Shown: piece after piece, positions 25,632 to 33,416 of the stretch
How positions within the stretch are numbered: position 1 is the first letter of the stretch
How the letters are laid out: each line of letters starts with the position of its first letter
Source of the DNA: FEN-1219 sp039933105
Lineage (GTDB): Bacteria > Pseudomonadota > Gammaproteobacteria > Steroidobacterales > Rariloculaceae
Direction of reading: 5' to 3'
DNA length: 64,000 nt
NCBI GenBank assembly: GCA_039933105.1
Contig: JBDTOT010000012.1
Coordinates: forward strand, 46,506-110,505
Made by a program: the position numbers and the translations under genes
The notes under the pieces: model-generated
What the model was told of the DNA's origin: nothing
Seen by the model: the letters and a program-made list of their open reading frames with translations, nothing else
Database searches by the model: none

Positions 25632-26681
25632 ATGACAGTCACCAAGATTATCCGCGTTTGCCTGAACATCCTCGCTTTGCTAGTCGTTTACGGCGGCACC
25701 GCGCATGCGCAGGGTGCCCCACCCGGTCCTACGCCCACGGGTCTCGTCGTCGGCTCGGGGAACTTCTACAGCCCGATCGTCGAGGACCTCGCTCAGGCCG
25801 TCGTGTTTTACCGCGACGGGGTTGGCTTCGAGGTGCGGGGCGAGCCGACGAACGCGGATGCGAATCCGCAGCTACGGGCGATGTTCGGCCTGCCGGACGC
25901 GCACCTTCGTCAGCAAATCGGGCGCGCACCGCCGACTCCGGGCGGCGTCGAGATCGTCGAGATTCCCAGAGCCGGCCGTCAGACAGTCGAGCAGCAGATA
26001 CGCGATCCCGGCGCGGTGATGTTGATGGTCGCCATGCGAGACATCGATGCGCCGCTCGCGCGGCTGAAACAACTCGGCGCACCGATCGTCACGACCGGCG
26101 GCATGCCCGTGAACGTCGGCGGGCAGACGCGAGCAGTCGTGATCAAGGATCCGGCGGGGCACTTCGTCGAGCTCGTGCAGCCCGGCACGCTGCCGCCAGT
26201 GGCCGAGGGCTCGACCGCGAATATCGTCGGCGTCAGAGTTCGGCACACCGTCGCTAATCTCGAGCGTTCGCTCGCGCTCTATCGTGGCGCGCTCGGGCTT
26301 GCGGGCGGCGCCGAAGTTCCGGCGTATGTCGACGATGCGGCCGTGCTCGACCTGCTCGGCCTCCTGCACCGCACGCGATATCGCTTGACGATGCTGACCG
26401 TGCCAACGTCGGGTCTCCAGATGGAGTTCATGGAATTCAAGGGCGCTCGCCCGCCCGCCAAGCCGGCCATTCTCGCCCCCGGCTCGACACGGATGCAGCT
26501 GCGGGTGGCCGACATCGATGCGGCCGTCGCGGCGCTCACGAAGGCGGGCGGCAAGTTCATCTCGACAGGCGGTAAGCCCCTCGATCTGCCGGCGGGCAAC
26601 GCGACACTGAAGGTCGGCATCGTGCGCGATCCGGACGACCTGTTTGTCGTGCTGATTCAGGCGCCGCCTGCACCGAAGTGA
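25632..26681 (+). CDS. Secreted two-domain VOC (glyoxalase-like) protein
   Basis: 349 residues from ATG 25632 with a purine-rich GGGGAAGGG at 25619-25627. Signal peptide ends near AHAQG. Two VOC modules follow: residues about 42-195 (FYSPIVEDLAQAVVFYRDGV, IKDPAGHFVELVQ) and about 205-345 (RVRHTVANLERSLALYRGAL, RDPDDLFVVLIQ). Such tandem VOC proteins are usually metal-dependent isomerases, lyases or dioxygenases; a secreted form is unusual and its substrate is unknown. It is divergent from phaC. AAAATCGATTTT, a perfect palindrome, lies just after the stop. Confidence 0.8.
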   Translation: MTVTKIIRVCLNILALLVVYGGTAHAQGAPPGPTPTGLVVGSGNFYSPIVEDLAQAVVFYRDGVGFEVRGEPTNADANPQLRAMFGLPDAHLRQQIGRAPPTPGGVEIVEIPRAGRQTVEQQIRDPGAVMLMVAMRDIDAPLARLKQLGAPIVTTGGMPVNVGGQTRAVVIKDPAGHFVELVQPGTLPPVAEGSTANIVGVRVRHTVANLERSLALYRGALGLAGGAEVPAYVDDAAVLDLLGLLHRTRYRLTMLTVPTSGLQMEFMEFKGARPPAKPAILAPGSTRMQLRVADIDAAVAALTKAGGKFISTGGKPLDLPAGNATLKVGIVRDPDDLFVVLIQAPPAPK

Positions 26682-26720
26682 AAAATCGATTTTCGTACCC
26701 GGTTACCACATGAGCGGGGA

Positions 26721-26888
26721 ATGCGTTACGTGATTCGGAATCTGATCTGGGCCGCGGCGGGCGCCTTGCTCGCGTGGGTCGCCATCCACTGGTGGAGCGA
26801 GGGCACTCCGTCGGATCCGGGGGGCCCCGTCGCGGAGGCCCGCCGAACTTCACGCCTCGAACGCGCGCGTAAAACCGCATCCCACTAA
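26721..26888 (+). CDS. Possible 55-residue single-span membrane protein
   Basis: ATG 26721 to TAA 26888. One hydrophobic helix (LIWAAAGALLAWVAIHWW) is followed by a basic tail (ARRTSRLERARK). Third codon positions are GC-rich as in neighbouring genes. The ribosome site is poor: GGGGA directly abuts the ATG. Similarity to other proteins is not known to me. Confidence 0.4.
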   Translation: MRYVIRNLIWAAAGALLAWVAIHWWSEGTPSDPGGPVAEARRTSRLERARKTASH

Positions 26889-27072
26889 CCTAGCTTGTGC
26901 TCTCGGCGAAGGCCGTGACGACCGCCTGGGAAATGGCGATGGCAACGTGGCGCGGCCACCGCGCTTAAGGGAGCCAGCCAGGCTACTCGACAGACACGCG
27001 CGTCTCGGTATCGCTAGTCCTCGGGCATTCTTCTTTCGACAAAGGACGGGGAACCTGCTCGTCACCAAGGCT

Positions 27073-29856
27073 TCATCTCGAGCGCCGTATCGATTCACGC
27101 ACCGCCAACTTTTCCGTCGCAACCGCCAAACTAGTAACTCTAAGCGCTTCGTTAGCGGCCATCGAATCGAGCAGCAGGCTCTCGGACTCCGCCAGCAAAA
27201 TCGGCAATTCAGCAGCAATCCGAGTCATGGTCGACGGCAACTGCTCTGGCGCGACTGCCTTGGAGAGGAGGTAGCCTTGCAAATAAATGGGTCGATGACC
27301 AAGCAGGATTATGAGCTGTTCGGGCCGCTCGATTCCCTCGGCCGTCACTTCAAGTTTGAGGCCATGACACAGGCCGATAATGGCGCGGGCAATCGCAGCA
27401 GAGCGCGGACTCTGATCGATGTCCGAAATCAAACTGCGGTCGATCTTGATTCTTGTGAACGGCAACTGTTCGAGGGATGCCAGCGAAGAATATCCGGCCC
27501 CGAAATCATCCAGAGCGACGGCAATGCCGCATTCACGCAGTTTATGAAGTGCGTCGATGGTCGCCGGGCCCGTCTGTAGAACCGTTTCGGTCAGTTCTAT
27601 TTCAAGACACCGCGCCGGTAACGCAAATTCGCGCAGAAGCGCTTGGACCTTGTCCACGAAGTGATGGTCCAGCAATTGTCGTGCTGACACATTGACGGCG
27701 ACACGAGCACCGGGCCAGATGCCTTGCTGCCACCTAGCGGCCGTTTCTATGGCCGAGCGCAAAACCCAATCGCTTATCTCCACGATCAAGCCGGATTCCT
27801 CGGCGACAGCCAGAAACTCACCGGGCGCGGCAAGGCTGCCGTCGGGTAGACGCCAGCGAATTAACGCCTCAACGAGCGACACTTGTTGGGTCTCCGAACT
27901 GACCTCCGGCTGGAAAGCCAATTCAAACTCACCACGTTCCACGGCGCGGCGCAGACCTTGCTCGGTTGTGAATTTTGCGGCGGCCGAGGCTAGCAATTCA
28001 GGCGTAAACACCGAGAGCTGGCTGCGTCCCAAAGCCTTCGCCCGGAATAGCGCCGCGTCGGCAGCCTGCAACAAGCCTTCTGCGGTCAGCTCGTGGTCGG
28101 GATAGATGCTAGCGCCCGCGCTAATACTCACAATAAGATCCCGACCATCAATTGAGATTGGATTTTGGAAGGCAGTAATCAGACTCAAGCCGACGTTGCG
28201 GACATGGTCAAGATCTCGCCCCTTGGTCAGTACCACGGTGAACTCATCTCCGCCCAGACGAGCGGCGAAACCGAACTCCGCCGCGATCTCGCGCAAACGT
28301 TGCGAGACGGCGCGTAGTAACCGGTCGCCGAACCCGTGACCCATCGAATCGTTGACGTTTTTGAAATTATCCAGATCCAAAAAGAACACGCCGACCAAGC
28401 GCTTTTCACGCGCCGCGTTTTGCAGCGTCCCCTCAAGCAGTGCGAGCAGATGTCTACGATTGGGAAGGCCAGTCAAAGGGTCGCATTCCGCTAGCTCTTG
28501 AAGCTGACGCGTCCGTTCAAGAACCCGCGCTTCAAGGTCGCGCTGGTGTTGTTCTGCGCTCTTTCTTGATCCGATCAGCTCTTCTGCCATTTCATTAAAT
28601 GACGAGGCGAGCGTGTCGAGCTCCTTGATTCCGCCACCCGGCACGACATCACAAGCTACGCCGCGTTTGAGCTGCGCCATTGCCTTCAACAAACGACGAA
28701 TCGGGACCACAATGCTGCGCACGGTCCCAATCGAAATCACCAGCACGATCATTAGAATGCCGCCGGACAACAGCGCCACAAGGTTGCGTTTGGACGCATC
28801 AACATCGGAATTTGAGAGAGTTGTGCGCACCTCTGGGGCGACACTCTCGACGATCTCGGCAATCCCATCGATGGGTGGCCCGACGAAGGGCGCCTCCTGC
28901 GTGATCGCCATCGGAGCCGCGTTAGCGGACGCGCTTCCCAGCGTTTGCTGAAGGCGTGCGCGGATCTGTTCACCGCTTTGGAAGAACCCCTGCTCCGCCT
29001 CGTCCCTCCCTTTCCAGTCCGCAATCAGATGCTCACGCAACGCGCGGATTTGGCCGAGGTCTTCGCGAATTATTCCGACCCATTCAGCGCCTTCTGAGCG
29101 TGTAAGTGCGCGCTCGTTCGTTTCGAGCGTCTGACCAAAGGCGTCTTCACTGGCGATCAGCGAATCCGCTGCGGATGAATTGAAGGCAGCGTCCCCAATA
29201 AGAATGCCGAATCGACGCCGAAGCTCATCGTGATCGGTTCGCAGCTGCAGCAAAGACTGTCGGGCGAGCACGCGGCCGAGGATCTTCCACCCTTTCCCCA
29301 CCGCCTCAGCCATCCGGTCGCTCATCTCGTCGAGACGCGCCGCGTATTTACGAACAGTGGTCCGCTTATCGTCCGCCAGAGTCGTCAATTTCTGAGCGGC
29401 TGCGCCATAAGCCTTAAGAGACTTACGCAGGCCTTGCTGGGCGTCCTTGTCGAGATTTTCAGAGTAAACCGTTGCTTCGGATTCGAGAGCACGCTGCGCG
29501 GCTCCCAGCTTTTTATCGTTTTCTGCACTAGGCGTTTGCACGCGAGCAGCGATGGCGCGCTCGTAGCGGCCGACGTTCTCTGTGAGCTGAGAAATGAGAG
29601 CGTCGGGCGTGGGCTCCGACGCTGGAATTGCCGCGGCATCCGCCTGCGGAGCGCTTACGGCAGTCGGCGCGGAACGAAACCGGGTGATTTCGATGGTCGA
29701 TACGCCGCGCTCCACCATCACATTTGTGATCGCGGCGAGAATCCCGACCGCAGCAAAAGAAAGTGCCAGGCGACCCGTGATGCCTATGCGGGCGACTAAC
29801 GGTCGTCGCAGGGTCTTAAGCAGTGTGGCCGCCGTCCGCTGAACCCAGATATTCAT
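27073..29856 (-). CDS. Membrane-anchored GGDEF-EAL cyclic-di-GMP protein
   Basis: 927 residues from ATG 29856; upstream open frame is rejected because the protein then starts with a normal membrane anchor. Layout: TM1 about 27-47, a long helical periplasmic sensor region (about 50-355), TM2 about 358-386, HAMP about 387-440, GGDEF domain with intact GGDEF (535-539) and no RxxD inhibitory site, then an EAL domain with EAL (663-665), NVSARQL, LEIELTE, DDFGAGYSS, KIDRS and TAEGIE. Both catalytic sets look intact, so it could make and degrade c-di-GMP. Base composition is visibly less GC-rich than its neighbours, and a recombinase remnant lies upstream. Confidence 0.9.
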   Translation of the reverse strand: MNIWVQRTAATLLKTLRRPLVARIGITGRLALSFAAVGILAAITNVMVERGVSTIEITRFRSAPTAVSAPQADAAAIPASEPTPDALISQLTENVGRYERAIAARVQTPSAENDKKLGAAQRALESEATVYSENLDKDAQQGLRKSLKAYGAAAQKLTTLADDKRTTVRKYAARLDEMSDRMAEAVGKGWKILGRVLARQSLLQLRTDHDELRRRFGILIGDAAFNSSAADSLIASEDAFGQTLETNERALTRSEGAEWVGIIREDLGQIRALREHLIADWKGRDEAEQGFFQSGEQIRARLQQTLGSASANAAPMAITQEAPFVGPPIDGIAEIVESVAPEVRTTLSNSDVDASKRNLVALLSGGILMIVLVISIGTVRSIVVPIRRLLKAMAQLKRGVACDVVPGGGIKELDTLASSFNEMAEELIGSRKSAEQHQRDLEARVLERTRQLQELAECDPLTGLPNRRHLLALLEGTLQNAAREKRLVGVFFLDLDNFKNVNDSMGHGFGDRLLRAVSQRLREIAAEFGFAARLGGDEFTVVLTKGRDLDHVRNVGLSLITAFQNPISIDGRDLIVSISAGASIYPDHELTAEGLLQAADAALFRAKALGRSQLSVFTPELLASAAAKFTTEQGLRRAVERGEFELAFQPEVSSETQQVSLVEALIRWRLPDGSLAAPGEFLAVAEESGLIVEISDWVLRSAIETAARWQQGIWPGARVAVNVSARQLLDHHFVDKVQALLREFALPARCLEIELTETVLQTGPATIDALHKLRECGIAVALDDFGAGYSSLASLEQLPFTRIKIDRSLISDIDQSPRSAAIARAIIGLCHGLKLEVTAEGIERPEQLIILLGHRPIYLQGYLLSKAVAPEQLPSTMTRIAAELPILLAESESLLLDSMAANEALRVTSLAVATEKLAVRESIRRSR

Positions 29857-30130
29857 GATGGACTTACCGGTCCTCCCTTGCCGCGGCCGTGCTGCACCGC
29901 GTGCGGGTGCATTTGTTCTGTGGGGACTAATCGCGCCGCAGACGGCGCAAACGAATGCGCTCAACGTAACGGGTAGCTGTCCCATCGTCCGAGATCAACG
30001 TCACGAAGTTACGGTCAGCTTGCAGTTGACATCGCTAGACTGCGCGTTCCAAGAGTTCCCTCGTTACCGCAGCGCCAATCTTCGACGGCGGCCTTCGGGC
30101 AAAGTACATCCGAGCCAAGCGTTTGGACGC

Positions 30131-30400
30131 TATGCCTGAGCGTGGGATGTTCCTCTTCGCAAAGGGCAGCACGAAGGGCTGATCAGCTTCGAGACGTTCC
30201 AGAAGATAGAAGAGCGCCTTTCCGGCGATCTGAACGCAGACTTTCCTCTGCGTGGAGCGAGCGCTGATATTCCGTCGGTTGTGAACGCCTACGAAAACCG
30301 CATCCACAAACTCGAAGAACAGCGGCTCGTTTTGCACGAACAAATCGCGAATAGCGGCAAGCCCGCGCGCAGTTTCGAGGAGACACTTCGAACTGCGTGA
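30131..30400 (+). pseudogene. Remnant of a serine site-specific recombinase
   Basis: In the frame of base 30143 the text reads WDVPLRKGQHEGLI, SFETFQKIEERL and DFPLRG, then NAYENRIHKLEEQRLVLHEQ and SGKPARSFEETLRTA before a TGA at 30398. These are consecutive landmarks of large serine recombinases, but about 100 residues between DFPLRG and NAYENRI, including the Cys-rich zinc ribbon, are missing without a frame change. A stop sits just before WDV, and the catalytic N-terminal domain is absent. It is a non-functional trace of a mobile element. Confidence 0.7.
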
Positions 30401-30587
30401 CTCTCTATTGTCCGATTCAGGCCCATCGGATTTCCACAGGGGTGATCGTGCCGCAGAGGGGCGCCCCGAGAGCGGTTCGCCCATTCCGGACCGCGGCAGC
30501 CCTGCTGTGCCAAACGAATCTTTCGAGTTGTTAGTCCGAGGAATCGGTTACGAGGGAGCGGCGATTCTGCCTGATCGCTTCGCCGGC

Positions 30588-31481
30588 CTATTGACCGACG
30601 GACCCACCGGCAGTCGTCACACCGCAGAGCGCCCCGTTCAGCGTTGCCGCCAGGCGTGCGGCCGCGAGCACGAGCCGCTCCTCGGCAATGCGCTGCGCCA
30701 TCTGTCGATAAGCGTCGTCGAGAATGGCAGGACCCTCGGCCTGCGCAAAACTATAGACGGTCGGCCGCAACGCGAGGCTCTCGGCGGCCCACTCCGCCGG
30801 CGGATCGTGCGCGCGAGCGGCGGGCACGGCCTCGAAAGAAGCTTCGAGCTCGTGCGCGAACTGCTCCGGCGCGACACGCCGGCGATTGAAGACGGATGTG
30901 TCCCAAAACCCATGCAGGCTTCTGACGTCATCGCCGACCCGCACCTCGACCTCGGTTCCACCGCCATCGGAGGCGCGGCTGACATGCACGGGTTGATGCA
31001 CGTCGACGACGAAGTGAACGACGAAGCGCAGCGCCTCGCTGCGCTCCTCGCGCGGCCGCGAGCGATCCGCCAACGTCGCCGTGAAATGCACGATGGCGGT
31101 GAGCACATCGCCTTCAGGAATGTGATGGAATGCGTCGATCGCGGCTCGTGCCTGCTCGAGCCCTGCGCCGGCCGGCAAATCGGGGAAGTTGATGTAGTGC
31201 CACGGCACGGCGCGCTCCCACGCGGGGTCATCACGGACCGTGTCAGCCCAGGGCCCGAGCTCACCCAGCGACTTTCCCTCGCCGAGGTCGGCCACCTCGC
31301 TTCGCGCAGCGGGGCAGAGCGCCCGCTCGGCGAGCAGGCCGGCGGTGATATGGAAGCGCCCGCCGAACGCCAGCACCTGCGCCGGTAACACGGCAGCCGC
31401 AGCACCGAGCAGCGCGGAGGCGAGCGCAGCGCTTCTCTTATTCGTCCACCGAGTCATGGATGCACGCCGACGTAACGCCAT
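30588..31481 (-). CDS. S1/P1-family nuclease-like secreted protein
   Basis: 297 residues from ATG 31481; an ATG at 31457 is an equally possible start in front of the signal peptide. Zinc-site landmarks of the family are visible: a His near the mature N-terminus (FGGRFH), WADTVRDDPAWERAVPWHYIN, HFVVDVHQPVH and LHGFWDTSVFN. The usual mature Trp1 (WGxxGH) is replaced by Phe and GH by FH, so zinc binding at site 3 may differ. These enzymes degrade single-stranded nucleic acid or act as phospholipase C. It follows the SoxD-like gene closely. Confidence 0.75.
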   Translation of the reverse strand: MALRRRASMTRWTNKRSAALASALLGAAAAVLPAQVLAFGGRFHITAGLLAERALCPAARSEVADLGEGKSLGELGPWADTVRDDPAWERAVPWHYINFPDLPAGAGLEQARAAIDAFHHIPEGDVLTAIVHFTATLADRSRPREERSEALRFVVHFVVDVHQPVHVSRASDGGGTEVEVRVGDDVRSLHGFWDTSVFNRRRVAPEQFAHELEASFEAVPAARAHDPPAEWAAESLALRPTVYSFAQAEGPAILDDAYRQMAQRIAEERLVLAAARLAATLNGALCGVTTAGGSVGQ

Positions 31482-31483
31482 CA

Positions 31484-32083
31484 CTAGTAGGGGTAACCCT
31501 TTAGCCTTGGCGCGTTGAGCTTGAACTCATGCGGTTTGCCGAATTCATCACCAATCGGCATCTTCACCGTGGGCAGATTCTCCTTGTCCAGGACCTGGTC
31601 CTCCGGAATCACGTGATTGAGGACGAGCAGGTAAGCCGTCAACGAGTAGACCTCATCCGGAGTCAGAGTCCCCTCGAGCCCAAGTGGCATACCGCGACGG
31701 ATGAAATCCCACACCACGGTCGCATACGGTGAACGCAGTGGCAGGATGCGCTCCTTTTTCCAGACGTTAACATCCGCGCCTTGTTTCGATTGCAACGCGG
31801 GTGCCAATCCCCCAAGGCCCTCTGCGCCGTGACAGGCGATGCAGCCCTTCTGCAGATAGAGCTGTGCCCCTTCCTTCGCGGTGCCGGTGCCCGGCGGGAG
31901 TTCCTCTCCTGTAGGACTGATCGCTATGTCCATGCGGCCGAGCTCTTCGGCGGTCGGCGTGCGTCCCACGCCATAGGTGGGTGACTGCGCGATTGCGGGG
32001 CTGCCCACGAGGCTCGCCAGCAGCAGCGGAATCGTCACAACCTTAAGCGGGTTGCGCCCCTCGAACATTTTACGCAAGCCCAT
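31484..32083 (-). CDS. SoxD-like mono-haem cytochrome c subunit
   Basis: 199 residues. Signal peptide ends at AIAQ (about residue 33). One haem site, CIACH (81-85), lies in a class I domain preceded by YGVGRTPTAEELGRMDI and followed by SPYATVVWDFIRRGMPLG and LTPDEVYSLTAYLLVLN, a pattern matching the first domain of SoxD. Classical SoxD has two haem domains, so this is a short form. It overlaps the SoxC-like gene by 14 bases and should take electrons from it. Confidence 0.85.
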   Translation of the reverse strand: MGLRKMFEGRNPLKVVTIPLLLASLVGSPAIAQSPTYGVGRTPTAEELGRMDIAISPTGEELPPGTGTAKEGAQLYLQKGCIACHGAEGLGGLAPALQSKQGADVNVWKKERILPLRSPYATVVWDFIRRGMPLGLEGTLTPDEVYSLTAYLLVLNHVIPEDQVLDKENLPTVKMPIGDEFGKPHEFKLNAPRLKGYPY

Positions 32084-33347
32084 TGGTCACGCTCCCGTCC
32101 CTCGCGATTTTCCAGGGCATCACGCTGTTGTCCAAGCCGGGCACCCGGTAGTTCCGCTCGAACGGTACTTTCCACCAGTTGGCGATCTCCTCCCGCATTG
32201 GCTGCCTCTGCCCGATGTCGTCGGTGCAGCGCGACAGAATTTCGGTCTCGCTTCCATCCCATCGCCACTCGTACGCGAAGCGGACGTGCGCCATGCGTTG
32301 TGGAACGTTCTTGAATTGGGCGCGGTTCCACTTCTTTCCGCCATCAGTGGACACTTCCACCGTCTTGACAGCGCCGCCACCGGACCACGCGAGCCCGCTA
32401 ATCTCGTAGAAGCCGGCGCCAGGCAGCTGCTGTGTGCCGGATGGGTACGTGATGACCGACTTGGGCCCGATCTGTTCGCCGAGCGCGAGCTCTTTGCCCT
32501 CTGGCCGCAAATGCCCGAATTCGTTGTAGTTCATGTAATACCGGTCGACGAGCTTGATGCGCCGCAGAAACTTGGTGTGGTAGATGCCCTCGAATCCGGG
32601 AACCATGATGCGCACAGGAAACCCCTGCTGTGGCCGCAAGGGCTCGCCGTTCTGGCCGTAGGCGATGAGGCAATCGTCCATCCCTTTGGCGATGGGAATG
32701 CTCGATGCACCCTTTACTTCCTCGGCGCCTTCAGCGACGAACCATTTCGCGGTGCCTTTCAGGCCACATTCCCTGAGCAGCGTGGACAGCAGCACGCCCG
32801 TCCATTCGGAGCAACTTGTCATCCCGTGCGTCTCCTGCACGGTCTTTTGCGTTCCGTCGTGCCGGTTGCCCGCACACTCGATGAAGTGCAACCGGGTGAC
32901 CGACGGGAAGCGTTTCAATTCGTCCACGGTGAGGGTCAACGGCCGATCGACCAAGCCGTGTAACGTGAGCGTGTGCTGCTTGGGGTCGATGTCCGGCAGA
33001 TACGAGCCGCGGGTCGTCGCGACATAGTGCAACGACGAGGGCGTGATCACGCCGACGGAATCCTGCAACGGCGTGGCCACGTGAAACACTTTGCCAAACA
33101 CGTCGGGTGATGCCCTGCCGCCCATGGGGTGCGCCATGCGCACGGAGGTGACGTATTTGGAACGCTGGCCGTATTCGATCTGCTCCTTGCTGCCGTGAAT
33201 CATCGGCGACCCGTTCTCGGGGCTCGGAGTCGTCGGATGGGTGTGCTCTTGGGCTTGGGCCGTACCCCGTAAGGCCACGGTGGCTCCACCGGCTAACGCG
33301 GCGCCTAACTTGAGGAGCTCTCTACGGCTGCTTCGTTTCGAATCCAT
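32070..33347 (-). CDS. SoxC-like sulfite dehydrogenase, molybdenum subunit
   Basis: 425 residues with a Tat signal (SSRRELLKLGAALAGG). Sulfite-oxidase fold: residues about 95-290 hold the molybdopterin domain with the Mo-ligand cysteine in FIECAGN (Cys158), LHGLVDRPLTLTVDELKRFP and VPGFEGIYHTKFLRRIK; the C-terminal dimerisation domain includes GLAWSGGGAVKTVEVSTDGG. It oxidises sulfite or sulfane sulfur in the periplasm and passes electrons to the SoxD-like cytochrome. No other sox genes are in the window, so the role may be sulfite detoxification. Confidence 0.88.
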   Translation of the reverse strand: MDSKRSSRRELLKLGAALAGGATVALRGTAQAQEHTHPTTPSPENGSPMIHGSKEQIEYGQRSKYVTSVRMAHPMGGRASPDVFGKVFHVATPLQDSVGVITPSSLHYVATTRGSYLPDIDPKQHTLTLHGLVDRPLTLTVDELKRFPSVTRLHFIECAGNRHDGTQKTVQETHGMTSCSEWTGVLLSTLLRECGLKGTAKWFVAEGAEEVKGASSIPIAKGMDDCLIAYGQNGEPLRPQQGFPVRIMVPGFEGIYHTKFLRRIKLVDRYYMNYNEFGHLRPEGKELALGEQIGPKSVITYPSGTQQLPGAGFYEISGLAWSGGGAVKTVEVSTDGGKKWNRAQFKNVPQRMAHVRFAYEWRWDGSETEILSRCTDDIGQRQPMREEIANWWKVPFERNYRVPGLDNSVMPWKIARDGSVTNGLA

Positions 33348-33416
33348 TGGATCCCCCTTCGTAGTGACACTATTAAAAGGACGAAGTCACATCCCCGCGA
33401 ACTATACGATCAAACG

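Noticed and set aside
26682..26693. AAAATCGATTTT as a terminator
   Set aside because: It is a short AT palindrome with no loop and too little stem strength; at most a protein-binding site.
30035..30484. A 149-codon minus-strand gene
   Set aside because: It is antisense to the recombinase remnant, whose plus-strand text has clear family landmarks.
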